A DNA stretch of 64,000 nucleotides from Mesorhizobium sp. M9A.F.Ca.ET.002.03.1.2 (GTDB taxonomy: Bacteria; Pseudomonadota; Alphaproteobacteria; Rhizobiales; Rhizobiaceae), in assembly GCF_003952365.1 (NCBI RefSeq), contig NZ_CP034443.1, positions 2,535,001-2,599,000 on the forward strand, read 5' to 3'. Positions 27,855 through 37,584 of this stretch are shown in pieces. Made by a program: the position numbers and the translations under genes. Position 1 is the stretch's first letter; every line of letters begins with the position of its first letter. The notes below the pieces were generated by a model that made no database searches, was not told where the DNA came from, and worked only from the letters and a program-made list of their open reading frames with translations.

Positions 27855-29279
27855 ATGAAGCTAAGTGAATACGTCGAGCACGATGCCACCGGTTTGGCCT
27901 CTCTCTCACGCGCCGGCGAAGTGACGCCTCTCGAATTAACGGAGCTAGCTCGCGAGGCTTATGATGAGGTTAATCCGCGCGTCAACGCTGTCATCGAGTT
28001 TTACGAAGATGCTGAAAATGTTGCCGGCGCGGACGGTGGGCCCTTCCATGGCGTGCCTTTCTTGCGCAAGGATATCGGGGCCACCGAAGCTGGCCGCCTC
28101 CAGGAAAAGGGAAGCCGGCTGTTCAAAGGCTTTCGTCCCCAGATCGACAGCTATTTTTTTCGTCGAGCCCGAGCCGGAGGTCTCCGGTGTGTCGGAAGAA
28201 CAACAACGCCCGAGCTTGGGTCTACGGTCATGACCGAATCCAGTCTCAATGGCATCACCCGCAATCCATGGGATTTGGCACGCTCTGCGGGAGGCTCTTC
28301 AGGAGGAGCGGCAGCGGCGGTGGCCGCCGGCATTACTCCTATTGCCCATGGCAGCGACGGCGGCGGTTCAACTCGCATCCCGGCTTCGTGGTGCGGTCTT
28401 GTCGGGCTGAACCCTTCCCGCGGACGCATTTCCGGCGGCCCGGACCGTCAGGACGCAGGGTCCGGCCTAGTTCGGGAGTTTGTATTATGTCGGACAGTGC
28501 GTGATATGGCCGCCGCGCTGGACGTCTTTTCCGGTCCCCATCCCGGTGATCCCTTTATCATTGTCCAGCCGAACCGTCCTTATGTGGAGGAGCTCTCACA
28601 GCCCACCGGTCGTCTTCGGGTCGGGGTCGCGAGAACGAGTTGGGGGCGCGTTAACCTCGATCACGAGGTGCTGCACGCTGTTGAGGGGGCGGCAACGCTT
28701 CTGCAGGAGATGGGGCACATGGTAACAGACATCGACCCGCCATATGAGCCCGTCGATTACAGCAAACTTTATCTCGTCCCAACGACCGCGAGTTCGCTCG
28801 AAATAGCGGCGCGGGCCATGGAGCGCACTATCACTGCGGACACCTTGGAGCCGGTCAGTCTTAAACGTTATAAATTTAGCCGCAGTTTACCTCCTTCCCG
28901 AGCGGTGGACTTACAAGAGGTGCTCCGCAGAATGCGTTTCCGTGTGGGCGAGGCGATCCATGCCTTCGACATTCTGCTGACGCCCACAATGCCAATCGTG
29001 GCCGTGCCGCATGGCGGCATCTATTCTGCGACAAACCCGGCGGTCTCCGCAGAGGAATATGTGGAAGCGGATACGGCGATATGTCAGTACACTGGCGTAT
29101 TCAACGTCACCGGACAACCTGCGGTGTCGTTGCCTTTGGCGCAAAGCGCCAGCGGGCTGCCGATCGGTCTTCAGATCGTCGGCCGGTTTGGCGACGAGGC
29201 CACACTGGTCCGTGTTGCACGTGATCTGGAGGAGGCAAGACCCTGGAGCGTCCGGCGACCAAAGGTTCGAGCAGGGTAG
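27855..29279 (+). CDS. Amidase-signature-family amidase 1 (complete)
   Basis: This 474-residue protein has the complete Ser-cisSer-Lys triad of the amidase signature family: K72 in GVPFLRKDIG, S148 in the GGSSGG motif and S172 in GSDGGGSTRIPAS. The family hydrolyses carboxamides to acid plus ammonia, or transfers amides, in the cytoplasm. A ribosome site (GAGAGGATAG) precedes the ATG. A second copy at 43448-44641 is about 75 residues shorter and lacks both serines. It lies in the same direction as the hydrolase set at 29750-32913, with a 470-base gap. The substrate is unknown. Confidence 0.9.
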   Translation: MKLSEYVEHDATGLASLSRAGEVTPLELTELAREAYDEVNPRVNAVIEFYEDAENVAGADGGPFHGVPFLRKDIGATEAGRLQEKGSRLFKGFRPQIDSYFFRRARAGGLRCVGRTTTPELGSTVMTESSLNGITRNPWDLARSAGGSSGGAAAAVAAGITPIAHGSDGGGSTRIPASWCGLVGLNPSRGRISGGPDRQDAGSGLVREFVLCRTVRDMAAALDVFSGPHPGDPFIIVQPNRPYVEELSQPTGRLRVGVARTSWGRVNLDHEVLHAVEGAATLLQEMGHMVTDIDPPYEPVDYSKLYLVPTTASSLEIAARAMERTITADTLEPVSLKRYKFSRSLPPSRAVDLQEVLRRMRFRVGEAIHAFDILLTPTMPIVAVPHGGIYSATNPAVSAEEYVEADTAICQYTGVFNVTGQPAVSLPLAQSASGLPIGLQIVGRFGDEATLVRVARDLEEARPWSVRRPKVRAG

Positions 29280-29749
29280 CTGACGATCCCCCTCCACAGT
29301 TTCCAATCTGAATGCTAGCAATGTTCGTGACCAACGCGATGTTGTCGCATAAGTTCTCCATCAAGCAACAAAATCACTTCTCTGCACGGCTAATCGCGGG
29401 CTTGTGCCCGTAGATGTCCGGTCTTGGTACTTCCGCGGCTAAGTCGAACACCCATGGCCTGGGCGAGACCTTCGGCTTATCCGGAGCCGCTCGTCCACGG
29501 GGTGCAGATGTCAAAGACTCCGAGTAGGGCCCCTTAGGCAGATAATCGAAGGGCCGCAGCACCGGTTACCTACTTCAATCTCGATTCGCGATGAACGGAC
29601 CCTCGTATCTGTATTGGACTTTGTCGGTTGCATTCATACAGTTCGCGCTGTCGCCGCACCGTAACGCTCGGCAAAGCAATGGCAAGCCTCGACCTGTCAG
29701 CGCTGGTCTCTCCAGTTTTTGCCAGTCGAAAACTCTTTTGGGTGATTGA
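29280..29749. other. Gene-free spacer
   Basis: No gene was recognised in 470 bases. A short minus-strand open frame (29374-29562) has no family resemblance that I can see. Confidence 0.4.
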
Positions 29750-30928
29750 ATGCGCGTTCTAAATTTTTCCGAAGCTGAGTACAGGTCGCGACTGGACCGC
29801 GTAAAGAAGCGTATGGCGGAAGTTGGTCTAGATGTACTTGTCGTCACGGAGCCAGCGAACTTATATTATCTAAGTGGATACGACGCTTGGTCATTTTATA
29901 CTGTTCAGGCATTAATCGTGTTCCAAGATGTTGAGTTGCCCCTGTGGATTGGGAGACTGGTTGACTCGGCAACCGCGCATGTCACGACCTACCTCCCAGC
30001 CGACCGCATAATCCCGTATCCCGATGTCTATGTTCAAGCTGCGGATCGGCACGCGTCACAGTTCATTGCCGAAATGATACTGCAGGAATCGCCAAGCGCG
30101 AATGTAGTGGGAGTTGAGATGGGTGCCTACTACTACACGGCTCGAGACCACGCGGAGTTTGTGAAGGCAATGCCCAACGTTCACTTCAAGGACGCCGAAC
30201 TTCTTGTGAACTGGGTGCGGTTTGTGAAGAGCGGCGAAGAAGTCGCATATATGCGACAAGCAGGCGAGATCACCGAGCGCATGATGGCTCGCGCTGTTGA
30301 AGTCGCCGCTCCCGGTGTAAGAGAGTGCGACGTGGCGGCAGCCATCTACCACGCACAAATGTCGGGAACCGAGTCTTTCGGTGGGCTTCCCGCGACTAGC
30401 CCGCCTCATATGGGGTTCGGCGCACGAGCTCGTGAAGCTCACCCGATTTTCAGTGATCGCCCTATTGACCCCAACTCTGTTGCAAATATCGAAATTTCCG
30501 GCTGCCGGCTACGCTACCATGCTCCGATGAGCCGCACGATTTACTTTGGTGAACCGCCTCAAAGTTACCGTGATTTGGCGTCCCACGTCATTGAAGGCAT
30601 CGACGCATCCCTTGATGTGGTGCGGCCGGGAGCGACATGCGAAGAGATCGAACTGGCATGGCGGAAGACTATGAGCGCTCACGGCATCGAGAAAGAGAAC
30701 CGGTTGGGATATTCGATAGGAGTCGCCTATACGCCGACCTGGGGCGAGCGTACGGCAAGTATTCGTCGAGGAGATCACACAGTTCTTCAGCCCGGGGTGG
30801 CACTCCACTTGATGGCCGGCCTTTGGCTCAAAGACACAGGCATCACGATCACCCAGTCGTTTGTTGTTACTAACGGTGGTTATGAGGCGCTTACCAGAAC
30901 CGCTCGTGAGCTGATTGTTAAGGACTGA
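29750..30928 (+). CDS. M24-family hydrolase resembling ectoine hydrolase (DoeA/EutD-like)
   Basis: This 392-residue protein has the creatinase/aminopeptidase P N-domain (LDVLVVTEPANLYYLSGYDA) and a C-terminal pita-bread domain. The usual metal ligands of M24 peptidases are replaced. The DxG motif reads NIEISG, the second aspartate is lost in HAPMSRTIYFG, GHGIG is GYSIG, and the EPG glutamate is alanine in LMAGLW. This matches metal-independent members such as creatinase and ectoine hydrolase. The block GYSIGVAYTPTWGERT is very like DoeA as I recall it. It directly precedes a DUF2817 hydrolase (next start at 30929). Its reaction is probably amidine or cyclic-amide hydrolysis. Confidence 0.8.
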   Translation: MRVLNFSEAEYRSRLDRVKKRMAEVGLDVLVVTEPANLYYLSGYDAWSFYTVQALIVFQDVELPLWIGRLVDSATAHVTTYLPADRIIPYPDVYVQAADRHASQFIAEMILQESPSANVVGVEMGAYYYTARDHAEFVKAMPNVHFKDAELLVNWVRFVKSGEEVAYMRQAGEITERMMARAVEVAAPGVRECDVAAAIYHAQMSGTESFGGLPATSPPHMGFGARAREAHPIFSDRPIDPNSVANIEISGCRLRYHAPMSRTIYFGEPPQSYRDLASHVIEGIDASLDVVRPGATCEEIELAWRKTMSAHGIEKENRLGYSIGVAYTPTWGERTASIRRGDHTVLQPGVALHLMAGLWLKDTGITITQSFVVTNGGYEALTRTARELIVKD

Positions 30929-32032
30929 ATGATGCGAGACGAGATACTGCATGACGTCTCAGAGAGCTTCTCAGAGACGTATTTCGAAGCGCGCGAGAAG
31001 TTCCTGAAGCTCGCTGATTCAGCCAAGTCAGCCAGATCATATAAATCGCCAGCCCGGGGACCCGGAGGCGAGGAACTGTTCACTGACGTCGCTTGGTTTG
31101 GCGATCCAGAAGCACATCATCTCGGCATATTGATCTCGGCCACTCACGGCGTCGAGGGCTACTGCGGCTCCGCTGGACAGGTGGACTGGACGCGGAGGGG
31201 CATTGCGGACTCGCTGACGCCGGGCCAAGCGATGCTGATGATACATGCACTCAACCCTTACGGGTTTGCATGGAATCGCCGCGTGACGGAGGAGGGCTGC
31301 GATCTAAATCGAAACTTCGTAGACTTTTCGCAACCTGTTCCAGCCAATCCCGGTTACGACGCACTTGCAGATTACCTGGTCCCGGCAGAAGTCGAGGGGC
31401 CGGTGTTCGAGGCTTCCGAGAGGGCTATTGAGGAATTCCGCAAGGAAAGAGGCGAAGTCGCGTTTCAAACAGCGAGGAAGGCTGGCCAGTACAGCCACCC
31501 CAATGGTGTGTTCTTTGGAGGGTTCGGTCCCAGCCATTCTCGTTTAATGCTAGAGAATATTGCCGAGGACTTTGATCTGAAGTCACGAGATCGGGTAGTG
31601 ATTGTTGACACACATACGGGTCTTGGCCCCTTCGGCTACGGAGAGCTTCAGACTGAGCAGCCCTCTGGCTTGGCTGGATATGAGCGTGCGTTGGCAATGT
31701 TCGGTCGATCGGTCACTTCGCCGGATCTCGGGACGTCGTCGTCAGTGCCGATACGTGGCTGTATTGATGAATTTTGGCAGCGGCTGCTTGGTGAACGGCA
31801 CGTGTATGTGGCGCTTGAATTCGGCACGTTTGATCCTGAGAACGGTCGACGTGTCCTGCGAGAGGACCACTGGTTGGCAAAAAATTCAGATGTAGACCCC
31901 AAACTCGCAGGAGCTATCCGCCTACGTCTTCGCGAACACTACGATCCGAGATCAGCGGACTGGCGGGAAATGATCATTTGGCGCAGCCGCCAGGTGCATC
32001 GCCAAATGTTTGAGTGGCCTGCACAGTTTTGA
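30929..32032 (+). CDS. DUF2817 zinc carboxypeptidase-like (M14-fold) hydrolase
   Basis: This 367-residue protein has the DUF2817 motifs in order: H73 and E76 in SATHGVEGYCGS, the DLNRNF block near residue 128, H229 in VIVDTHTGLGPFG and E297 in VALEFGTFDP. These would supply the zinc ligands and the general base of an M14-type deacylase or peptidase. The start codon follows the stop of the M24 gene by one base, so the two are translationally linked. Ectoine-degradation operons pair an M24 hydrolase with an M14-fold deacetylase (DoeB/EutE). DUF2817 is a different branch, so the parallel is structural only. Confidence 0.8.
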   Translation: MMRDEILHDVSESFSETYFEAREKFLKLADSAKSARSYKSPARGPGGEELFTDVAWFGDPEAHHLGILISATHGVEGYCGSAGQVDWTRRGIADSLTPGQAMLMIHALNPYGFAWNRRVTEEGCDLNRNFVDFSQPVPANPGYDALADYLVPAEVEGPVFEASERAIEEFRKERGEVAFQTARKAGQYSHPNGVFFGGFGPSHSRLMLENIAEDFDLKSRDRVVIVDTHTGLGPFGYGELQTEQPSGLAGYERALAMFGRSVTSPDLGTSSSVPIRGCIDEFWQRLLGERHVYVALEFGTFDPENGRRVLREDHWLAKNSDVDPKLAGAIRLRLREHYDPRSADWREMIIWRSRQVHRQMFEWPAQF

Positions 32033-32229
32033 AGGTTGGCGCGTTATCGAGCGACGTCATGCACGTGAGGCATGATAGTGGCGCGAGGGAGGGCGATTGG
32101 TGTGTGTACCTAGCTTGCGCGCCAAAGGCACTGCCACAACATCTACCACGTCACGGCAGCAGTCGAGCCAAGCCGCCCGGTGCAATCTAAGGCAACGGTT
32201 AGAAAAATGTTCCGATCAGGAGACGCGCC

Positions 32230-32913
32230 GTGAATAACAAGACTTTGGGGATTTTGGAACTCGAAAATAGACCGATCGGTCATCCCGGAGCGCTGTGCGC
32301 GCCCGAAACACATCAATTTCCGATCAAGTGCCTGACCGTCGAAGGTGCAAACGTGGCCAGGCTTGTGGCTGGCGATCGATCAGTAAAGGATGCCTACATC
32401 CGTGGAGCACAAAAGCTGGAGAGCGAGGGTGTGGCAGCCATAACCACCAACTGCGGCTTCAGCTCACTGCATCAAGCCGAAGTAGCGGCAGCGGTTTCTG
32501 TACCTGTTGTGATGTCGAGCCTCGCGCTCGTGCCGCTTGTCGCCAAGAGTCTGCCTTTGGGGCGCAAAGTAGGAATTCTGACCTATGACTCTACCAAACT
32601 TGCTGAACGCCATCTCATTGGGGCCGGATGGTCGTCAACCGAGATAGACGTAGCAATTGGCGGTATCGAAGGCTCTTTAACGTGGCAGCGGCTTGCAGAC
32701 ACCTTCCCCGACGCCACTCCCGACCTTATCACAGCCGATGTACTGGCGGGGGCGAAATCGCTTTTGAATGCGGAGCCAACGGTAGGTGCACTCGTTTTCG
32801 AATGCGCCGGCTTCACACTCGCAGCAGAAGCAGTTCGGCGCGACACTGGCTTGTTGGTCGCAGACTTCGTAACTCTCGCAAAGATGCTTATAGAAGTCAG
32901 TCCCCCTGTGTGA
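32230..32913 (+). CDS. Aspartate/glutamate racemase-family protein 2
   Basis: This 227-residue protein starts with GTG at 32230, with GGAG eight bases upstream. The catalytic cysteine pair is C75 in ITTNCGFSS and C192 in VFECAGF, as in Asp/Glu/hydantoin racemases. It shares order and motifs with the gene at 23016 (TLGILELEN, VPVVMSSLALVPL, AIGGIEGS). It lies 197 bases after the DUF2817 gene in the same direction. Racemase-like EutA accompanies EutD and EutE in ectoine catabolic operons, so the three genes here form a similar trio. The substrate is not known. Confidence 0.8.
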   Translation: MNNKTLGILELENRPIGHPGALCAPETHQFPIKCLTVEGANVARLVAGDRSVKDAYIRGAQKLESEGVAAITTNCGFSSLHQAEVAAAVSVPVVMSSLALVPLVAKSLPLGRKVGILTYDSTKLAERHLIGAGWSSTEIDVAIGGIEGSLTWQRLADTFPDATPDLITADVLAGAKSLLNAEPTVGALVFECAGFTLAAEAVRRDTGLLVADFVTLAKMLIEVSPPV

Positions 32914-33660
32914 CGTCCAACAACGCGCCGGTTCCCGCGAACGTGGTGCGCTGGGCCAAGTCGTTGGAGGCGCAGCGGCGCTGGACGCTGCGATTGCGTA
33001 GAGGCTTCGGTGCCGGAAAGGTGTGCTGGGGCAATGCGCGACCGCGGTCATGTGGCGGCAGTTGGCAACATTGGCGGCGGGATGAGTGCAATCCGGTTCG
33101 ATGCGAACGGTGCATGACTAGGGCCGCGTGTTGGCGCGCCGACGGCACGCCGATCGGCGCCGGCGGCGAGTTGGCGCGGCGTGGACAGCGCCGGGAACCC
33201 AGACCCCCGTCAGCTCCAGCGTGACAGCACCCCGACGGTTGGTCTTGACGCGCTCCCCCAGGAGCACCTCGGGAAAACAAGGGCCGGAGCGACCACCATG
33301 CAAGCTGGCCAGGCTCCCGGTAACCGGACGGGCCAGCTTCGAAACAGACATGGAGCCGGCCATGTCGCCTCACCAGCTTTTGAGCGTCAGCTCGATTGCC
33401 GCCGCGCTGTTCTCAACCCCGCCGAGAAACCGGCCCCCTCCGGCCCCTCGGCGACAGCCACGCGTGCTTCGCTGCGCGACGGCGAATGCGACAAACGCCT
33501 CGCTCTACTCTCCCGTGGTCCGCCCCCGATGCACGAGACTCGGCTTGCCCGGAGCAACCCTCGTTCCCACACGAAGAACCGGCCACCGCTGCTGACCGGG
33601 AACATGACGTCTAGCGGCTCGTACGTGTCCGCCCGAAGATGAGAAGCCGCATGCGGCATG
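32914..33660 (-). pseudogene. IS110-family transposase remnant
   Basis: The minus strand reads RRHGRLHVCFEAGPSGY (near 33330-33373) and, in another frame, ERVKTNRRGAVTLELTGVWV followed by PGAVHAA (33170-33270). Both are typical of the N-terminal half of IS110/IS116/IS902 transposases. Sequence on either side (32914-33100 and 33420-33660) is further decayed, with no intact frame. It separates the racemase-like gene from the next peptide-binding protein. Confidence 0.65.
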
Positions 33661-33670
33661 CAGATGCTGA

Positions 33671-33905
33671 CCACATTTCAAAGCACGCCGCCCGTGTGCG
33701 GCTCGCATTTCAGTAGCCACCGCATTTTGGCGCAAGCTCTCCGTGCCGAGATGCTACCCATTTCAGGATGTTGTCTCGTGGTCAGGTCATTCGCGGGAGA
33801 ATGAGGGTCTGCCCTTTTGAGATCGAAATGCCTCACGCGTAGCGTCAACAGCACTGATAGGTGCGGATTAACCGCGCCAGTGGCTCAAAGGGGAGGAACT
33901 AGAAG
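33671..33905 (+). promoter_or_regulatory. Upstream region shared with the second paralogous binding-protein gene
   Basis: Bases 33674-33757 (with GCATTTTGGCGCAAGCTCTC and GCTCGCATTTCAGTAGCC) align with 58010-58082 before the paralogous gene. AACCGCGCCA then AAAGGGGA.GAACT just before the ATG are also shared. The upstream region was therefore copied together with the gene or is under common constraint. No individual promoter box can be assigned. Confidence 0.5.
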
Positions 33906-35504
33906 ATGACGATTTCTCGACGCGACCTCATTAAGATCGGCATGGCCGCAGGAACGGTTGTATCGATCCCTTCGATTCTGCGGGCACAGACAGCGCCAAC
34001 CGCCGCACAGATGGTCCGCATGGTGAAGACCGGAGAACTCCGTGTCTTCGATCCGATCTGGACGACGGCTAGCATCACCGCTGACCATGGCGCGGCAATT
34101 TACGACACGCTGTTCGCACTCGACTCCAAGTTTATGCCGCAGCCTCAAATGGTGGGAAAGTGGGGCGTATCCGACGACAAGAAGACATATACGCTCGAGG
34201 TGCGGGATGGCCTAGGCTGGCACGACGGCACTCCCGTCACTGCGGCGGACTGTGTGGCCTCGATCCGCCGCTGGGCCCAGGTGGCTCCCGGCGGACAACT
34301 GATCATGGAACGAGCGAAGGATATTTCGAAGAAGGATGACAAGACCTTCACGATCTCACTCAGAGAGCCACTTAGACTTTTGATCCATATCCTGGCGGAC
34401 CTTACGACGCCGTGCCTGTTCATCATGCGCGAGAAGGACGCTAATCACCCTGCGACCGAACAGGTGAGCACGAATATCGGATCAGGACCGTTCAAGTTCA
34501 ATGAGGCTCTTGCCAGGCCTGGCGCGAGCTTTGCCTATGACCGAAATGAACAGTACGTACCGCGCAATAACCCGCCCGATGGATTCGCCGGCGGGAAGAT
34601 CGTCAAGGTCAATCGCGTCACCTGGGATAACATAAGCGATCAGCAGACAGCTTTGGCAGCCCTGCAAGCAGGCGAGATTGATTACTTTGAGTCGCCACCA
34701 GCCGATCTTCACACATTGATCGAGAGTGATCCCAATCTTGAACTTCAGGTTCTGGACAAGGCGGGCTGGGACGTGGTCCTGCGCATGAATTTTCTGCAAA
34801 AGCCATTTGATAACGTCAAGACGCGACAAGCCGTCCTCCACCTGATCGATCAGGAAGCTTTCATGCGCGTCATGAACCCGAACTATGGCCGCCCCGTGAC
34901 TTCAATATTCGGCAACGATACACCTGTATCTAACGACGAAAACACGGGATGGTATAAGAAGGGCGGCGATCCGGAAAAAGCGAAGCAACTCTTCAAAGAG
35001 GCCGGTTATGCCGGTGAGAAGGTCGTCATTCTCCAGCCGACAGATTGGTCGGGAGCCAGCAATGCCTCGCAGCTATTGGCGGCGGCGCTGCGGAAGATCG
35101 GGGTCAACGCCGAGCTTGCACCGAGCGATTGGGGTGGAGTTGTTACACGCCGGGCGAACAAGGGCCCCATCGGGGACGGCGGCTGGAGCATCTTCATCAC
35201 GGACGAACCCGATTATTCCCTCGGCAATCCGCTCACTGAACCCATGCTAACCGCTAATGGCGACAAGGCTTGGTACGGCTGGCCGAAGAGCGACGAATAT
35301 GAGGCTCTTCGGGCCGAATGGTCAAATGTCGAAACGCTCGAAGAACGCGAGGCACTGGCTCGGAAGATGCAGCGAGTTTGGTGGGATTTTGTCGGCGATG
35401 TTAGGCTGGGGAAATACGTCTCGCCAATCGCGCGCGCCAAGACTCTCACTGGCTCAATTGGCATGCCAATGATCGTCCCGATGTGGAACATGCAGAAGGT
35501 CTGA
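33906..35504 (+). CDS. Peptide ABC transporter substrate-binding protein (SBP family 5), orphan
   Basis: This 532-residue protein has a Tat signal (SRRDLIKIGMAAGTVVSIPS, probable cleavage after LRA). It shows family 5 (DppA/OppA type) architecture: DGLGWHDGTPVTAADCVASI, IGSGPFKFNEALARPGA, ALQAGEIDYFESPPADL and the C-terminal RVWWDFVGDV block. It captures peptides or related solutes in the periplasm. It is a close paralogue of the protein encoded at 58216. No permease or ATPase gene follows; the next gene is a serine hydrolase. It may deliver substrate to the permeases at 59817-63681. Confidence 0.9.
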   Translation: MTISRRDLIKIGMAAGTVVSIPSILRAQTAPTAAQMVRMVKTGELRVFDPIWTTASITADHGAAIYDTLFALDSKFMPQPQMVGKWGVSDDKKTYTLEVRDGLGWHDGTPVTAADCVASIRRWAQVAPGGQLIMERAKDISKKDDKTFTISLREPLRLLIHILADLTTPCLFIMREKDANHPATEQVSTNIGSGPFKFNEALARPGASFAYDRNEQYVPRNNPPDGFAGGKIVKVNRVTWDNISDQQTALAALQAGEIDYFESPPADLHTLIESDPNLELQVLDKAGWDVVLRMNFLQKPFDNVKTRQAVLHLIDQEAFMRVMNPNYGRPVTSIFGNDTPVSNDENTGWYKKGGDPEKAKQLFKEAGYAGEKVVILQPTDWSGASNASQLLAAALRKIGVNAELAPSDWGGVVTRRANKGPIGDGGWSIFITDEPDYSLGNPLTEPMLTANGDKAWYGWPKSDEYEALRAEWSNVETLEEREALARKMQRVWWDFVGDVRLGKYVSPIARAKTLTGSIGMPMIVPMWNMQKV

Positions 35505-35551
35505 GGAGCGCGCTGGTTGCGATAGACAAACGTGAGGCTGGGGGTCTCTTG

Positions 35552-36802
35552 ATGGGTATGCTCGAATTCGACGGACAGCGCTATCTCGACGGCCGCGCGT
35601 CCGATCCGCGCAAACTCGGCTGGATGTGTGGTGCACCGCCGCCCGCGGACAAGCGCATTAACCGTGAAGGTGACAATTTTCTCGAGTTCCCGCAGAGGCG
35701 CTGGTCGCTGTCACACATGCGCGAGTTTTTGGCGACTGTGAATGTGTCGCGCGGGGAGGCGCGGCCTTCGCCGCTCGATCGTAGTGAGAAGGCGGCCGAC
35801 ATCGACGCGATCACCTTCGTCCAGCCGAACGAGCGTAGCCGCCGGTTCGATGAGGCGCTGTTCGACACCTACACCGACGGCATCGTGGTGCTGCACCGCG
35901 GCCGCATTGTATATGAGCGCTATTTTGGCGCGCTTCAGCCGCACCTTCCGCATTCGTGTCAGTCGGTCACAAAATCGTACGCTGGCACGCTTGCCGCAGC
36001 GTTCGTGCACGAAGGCGTGCTCGATGAGGGTAAGGTAATCTCGTATTACCTGCCCGAGTTGCGCGGCACCGCTTGGGAGGATGCTACGCTGCGCCAGGTA
36101 ATGGATATGCAGACGGGTCTAGCCTACACAGGTGATTATACGGACGAGCATTCTGGTGTTCGGGCGTTTGGCCGAGCCGTGGGCTATCGGTGGCGGCCGC
36201 CCGGCTACGTCGGCCCGCAAACTTTGTGCGACTATCTGCGCACAATACGCAAGGAAGGCGCGCACGGCGAACGGTTCTCGTACAAGTGCGTTGACACGGA
36301 GGTCATGGCTTGGGTGATGGCGCGCGCGACCGGCCGCTCGTTCGCGCAGCTCCTGCACGAGCGCCTTTGGGCGCCGCTGGGCTGCGAGGAGAATGCCTAC
36401 ATTGTCGTCGACTCGGGAGGCATGCCGATGGTCTGCGGCGGCCTGAGCTCTACCTTGCGTGACTTGGCGCGCTTCGGCGAGCTGATGCGTCGCGAAGGCG
36501 AGTGGAATGGAAAGCAGCTCATTCCCGCGTCCGTCGTATACGAGGTGCAAAAGGGCGTTGAGTCCGAGAAGTGCCCCAATGTGCCGCAGCCCGGCTGTTC
36601 GTATCGCAGCCAGTGGTGGGTGACACACAACGAGCTGGGTGCCTTGGAAGCTCGGGGCATGTACGGTCAGCGCCTATATGTCGCGCCGAGGGCGGAGATG
36701 GTGGTCGCCCGCTTCGCGTCGCACCCGCTGCTGACAAATGCTGGGAATGACTCGATCACTGTCCCGCAAATGCTGGCACTGGGGCGGATGCTGCGTGCAT
36801 AG
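35552..36802 (+). CDS. Serine hydrolase of the beta-lactamase / 6-aminohexanoate-dimer hydrolase type
   Basis: I place the start at the ATG at 35552, with GGGGG upstream, giving 416 residues; the frame is open from 35483, inside the end of the binding-protein gene. S138-x-x-K141 in SCQSVTKSYAG is the catalytic nucleophile and base motif of class C-like serine hydrolases, and Y in RFSYKCVDTEVMAWV is the likely second motif. DIVVLHRGRIVYERYF-type sequence precedes it, as in NylB-like amide hydrolases and esterases. There is no signal peptide, so it is cytoplasmic. It lies 47 bases after the binding protein, suggesting import-linked amide hydrolysis. The substrate is unknown. Confidence 0.8.
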   Translation: MGMLEFDGQRYLDGRASDPRKLGWMCGAPPPADKRINREGDNFLEFPQRRWSLSHMREFLATVNVSRGEARPSPLDRSEKAADIDAITFVQPNERSRRFDEALFDTYTDGIVVLHRGRIVYERYFGALQPHLPHSCQSVTKSYAGTLAAAFVHEGVLDEGKVISYYLPELRGTAWEDATLRQVMDMQTGLAYTGDYTDEHSGVRAFGRAVGYRWRPPGYVGPQTLCDYLRTIRKEGAHGERFSYKCVDTEVMAWVMARATGRSFAQLLHERLWAPLGCEENAYIVVDSGGMPMVCGGLSSTLRDLARFGELMRREGEWNGKQLIPASVVYEVQKGVESEKCPNVPQPGCSYRSQWWVTHNELGALEARGMYGQRLYVAPRAEMVVARFASHPLLTNAGNDSITVPQMLALGRMLRA

Positions 36803-36816
36803 CCCGCACGACGGGC
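36802..36816 (+). terminator. Small stem-loop at the end of the serine hydrolase gene
   Basis: GCCCG and CGGGC form a 5-base stem around CACGA, starting at the stop codon. There is no T-run after it, so function as a terminator is doubtful. Confidence 0.3.
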
Positions 36817-37584
36817 ACGCTCGCGTCGAGCAGTCCAGATTCCAGAGACGTTGGGAAGAATTTGAGCATTCGTACCGATTGTGGTCGAAACGCCGATGAC
36901 GTTCTGATCGCCTTTTGGATCTGCTTGCGCTCGGAACGCCTCAAAAAGCAATCTTAGCTCGAAGGACTCGTCGAGCCCCGTGAAAAAGCTATTGGCGCAG
37001 GCACCGCAGCGTCCAGTCGACGGCCGAGGATCTGCCGCTTCAAGGCTTGTGTTTGGACGAAACCGGGCGGGAGTATTTTATCTTGCTCCATGTTGGCCAG
37101 GCTACCTCGTCGATAGCGGAGGGAGGGGTCCCCATCCGTGAGCGCCATTTCTTAGTCCACCGGCCCGGCGGCGGGACAACGACGCGCGCTTCATCGCCCG
37201 CTCGGCCTCTGAGCGCATGGTGTCAAAGGGCTTACTCTTGCGCCGTTCAAGCTCGAACTCAATCAAGAGAGCAAGAGAGACGCAGGCGGGCGTCACCGTC
37301 TTCCAAGATCTATCTGGCTGCGAGATAGCAAAAATAGTGAAACAGTATTTGACCAATAGGGACCCATATTTGACGGTCGACGGACCGAACAGCACTTGCC
37401 TGCGGCGTCGGCTGTTCGATCGATCGGTTAAACTAGTGCGGACCAATGAAGCCGATGACCATAGTCGAATTCCGGGCGAGTCGCTGTCAAGTACACGCAT
37501 TGAAGGTGATACATTCGCCTCCGCCGACAAGAGCAGTCAGACGTCAGTGAAGACAGATAAAGAGAAATAAGGAAGGGAACGTCA
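36817..37584. other. Gene-free spacer before the peptide importer operon
   Basis: About 770 bases without a supported gene. GTGAAACAGTATTTGACCAA at 37337-37357 resembles 27660-27680. AAGGAAGGGAACGTCA before 37585 is the ribosome site. Confidence 0.4.

Noticed and set aside
32057..32075. Small hairpin TCATGC/GCATGA after the DUF2817 gene
   Set aside because: A 6-base stem without a T-run is too weak to call a terminator.
36667..36951. Minus-strand open frame downstream of the serine hydrolase
   Set aside because: Partly antisense to the hydrolase; no recognisable domain and no ribosome site.
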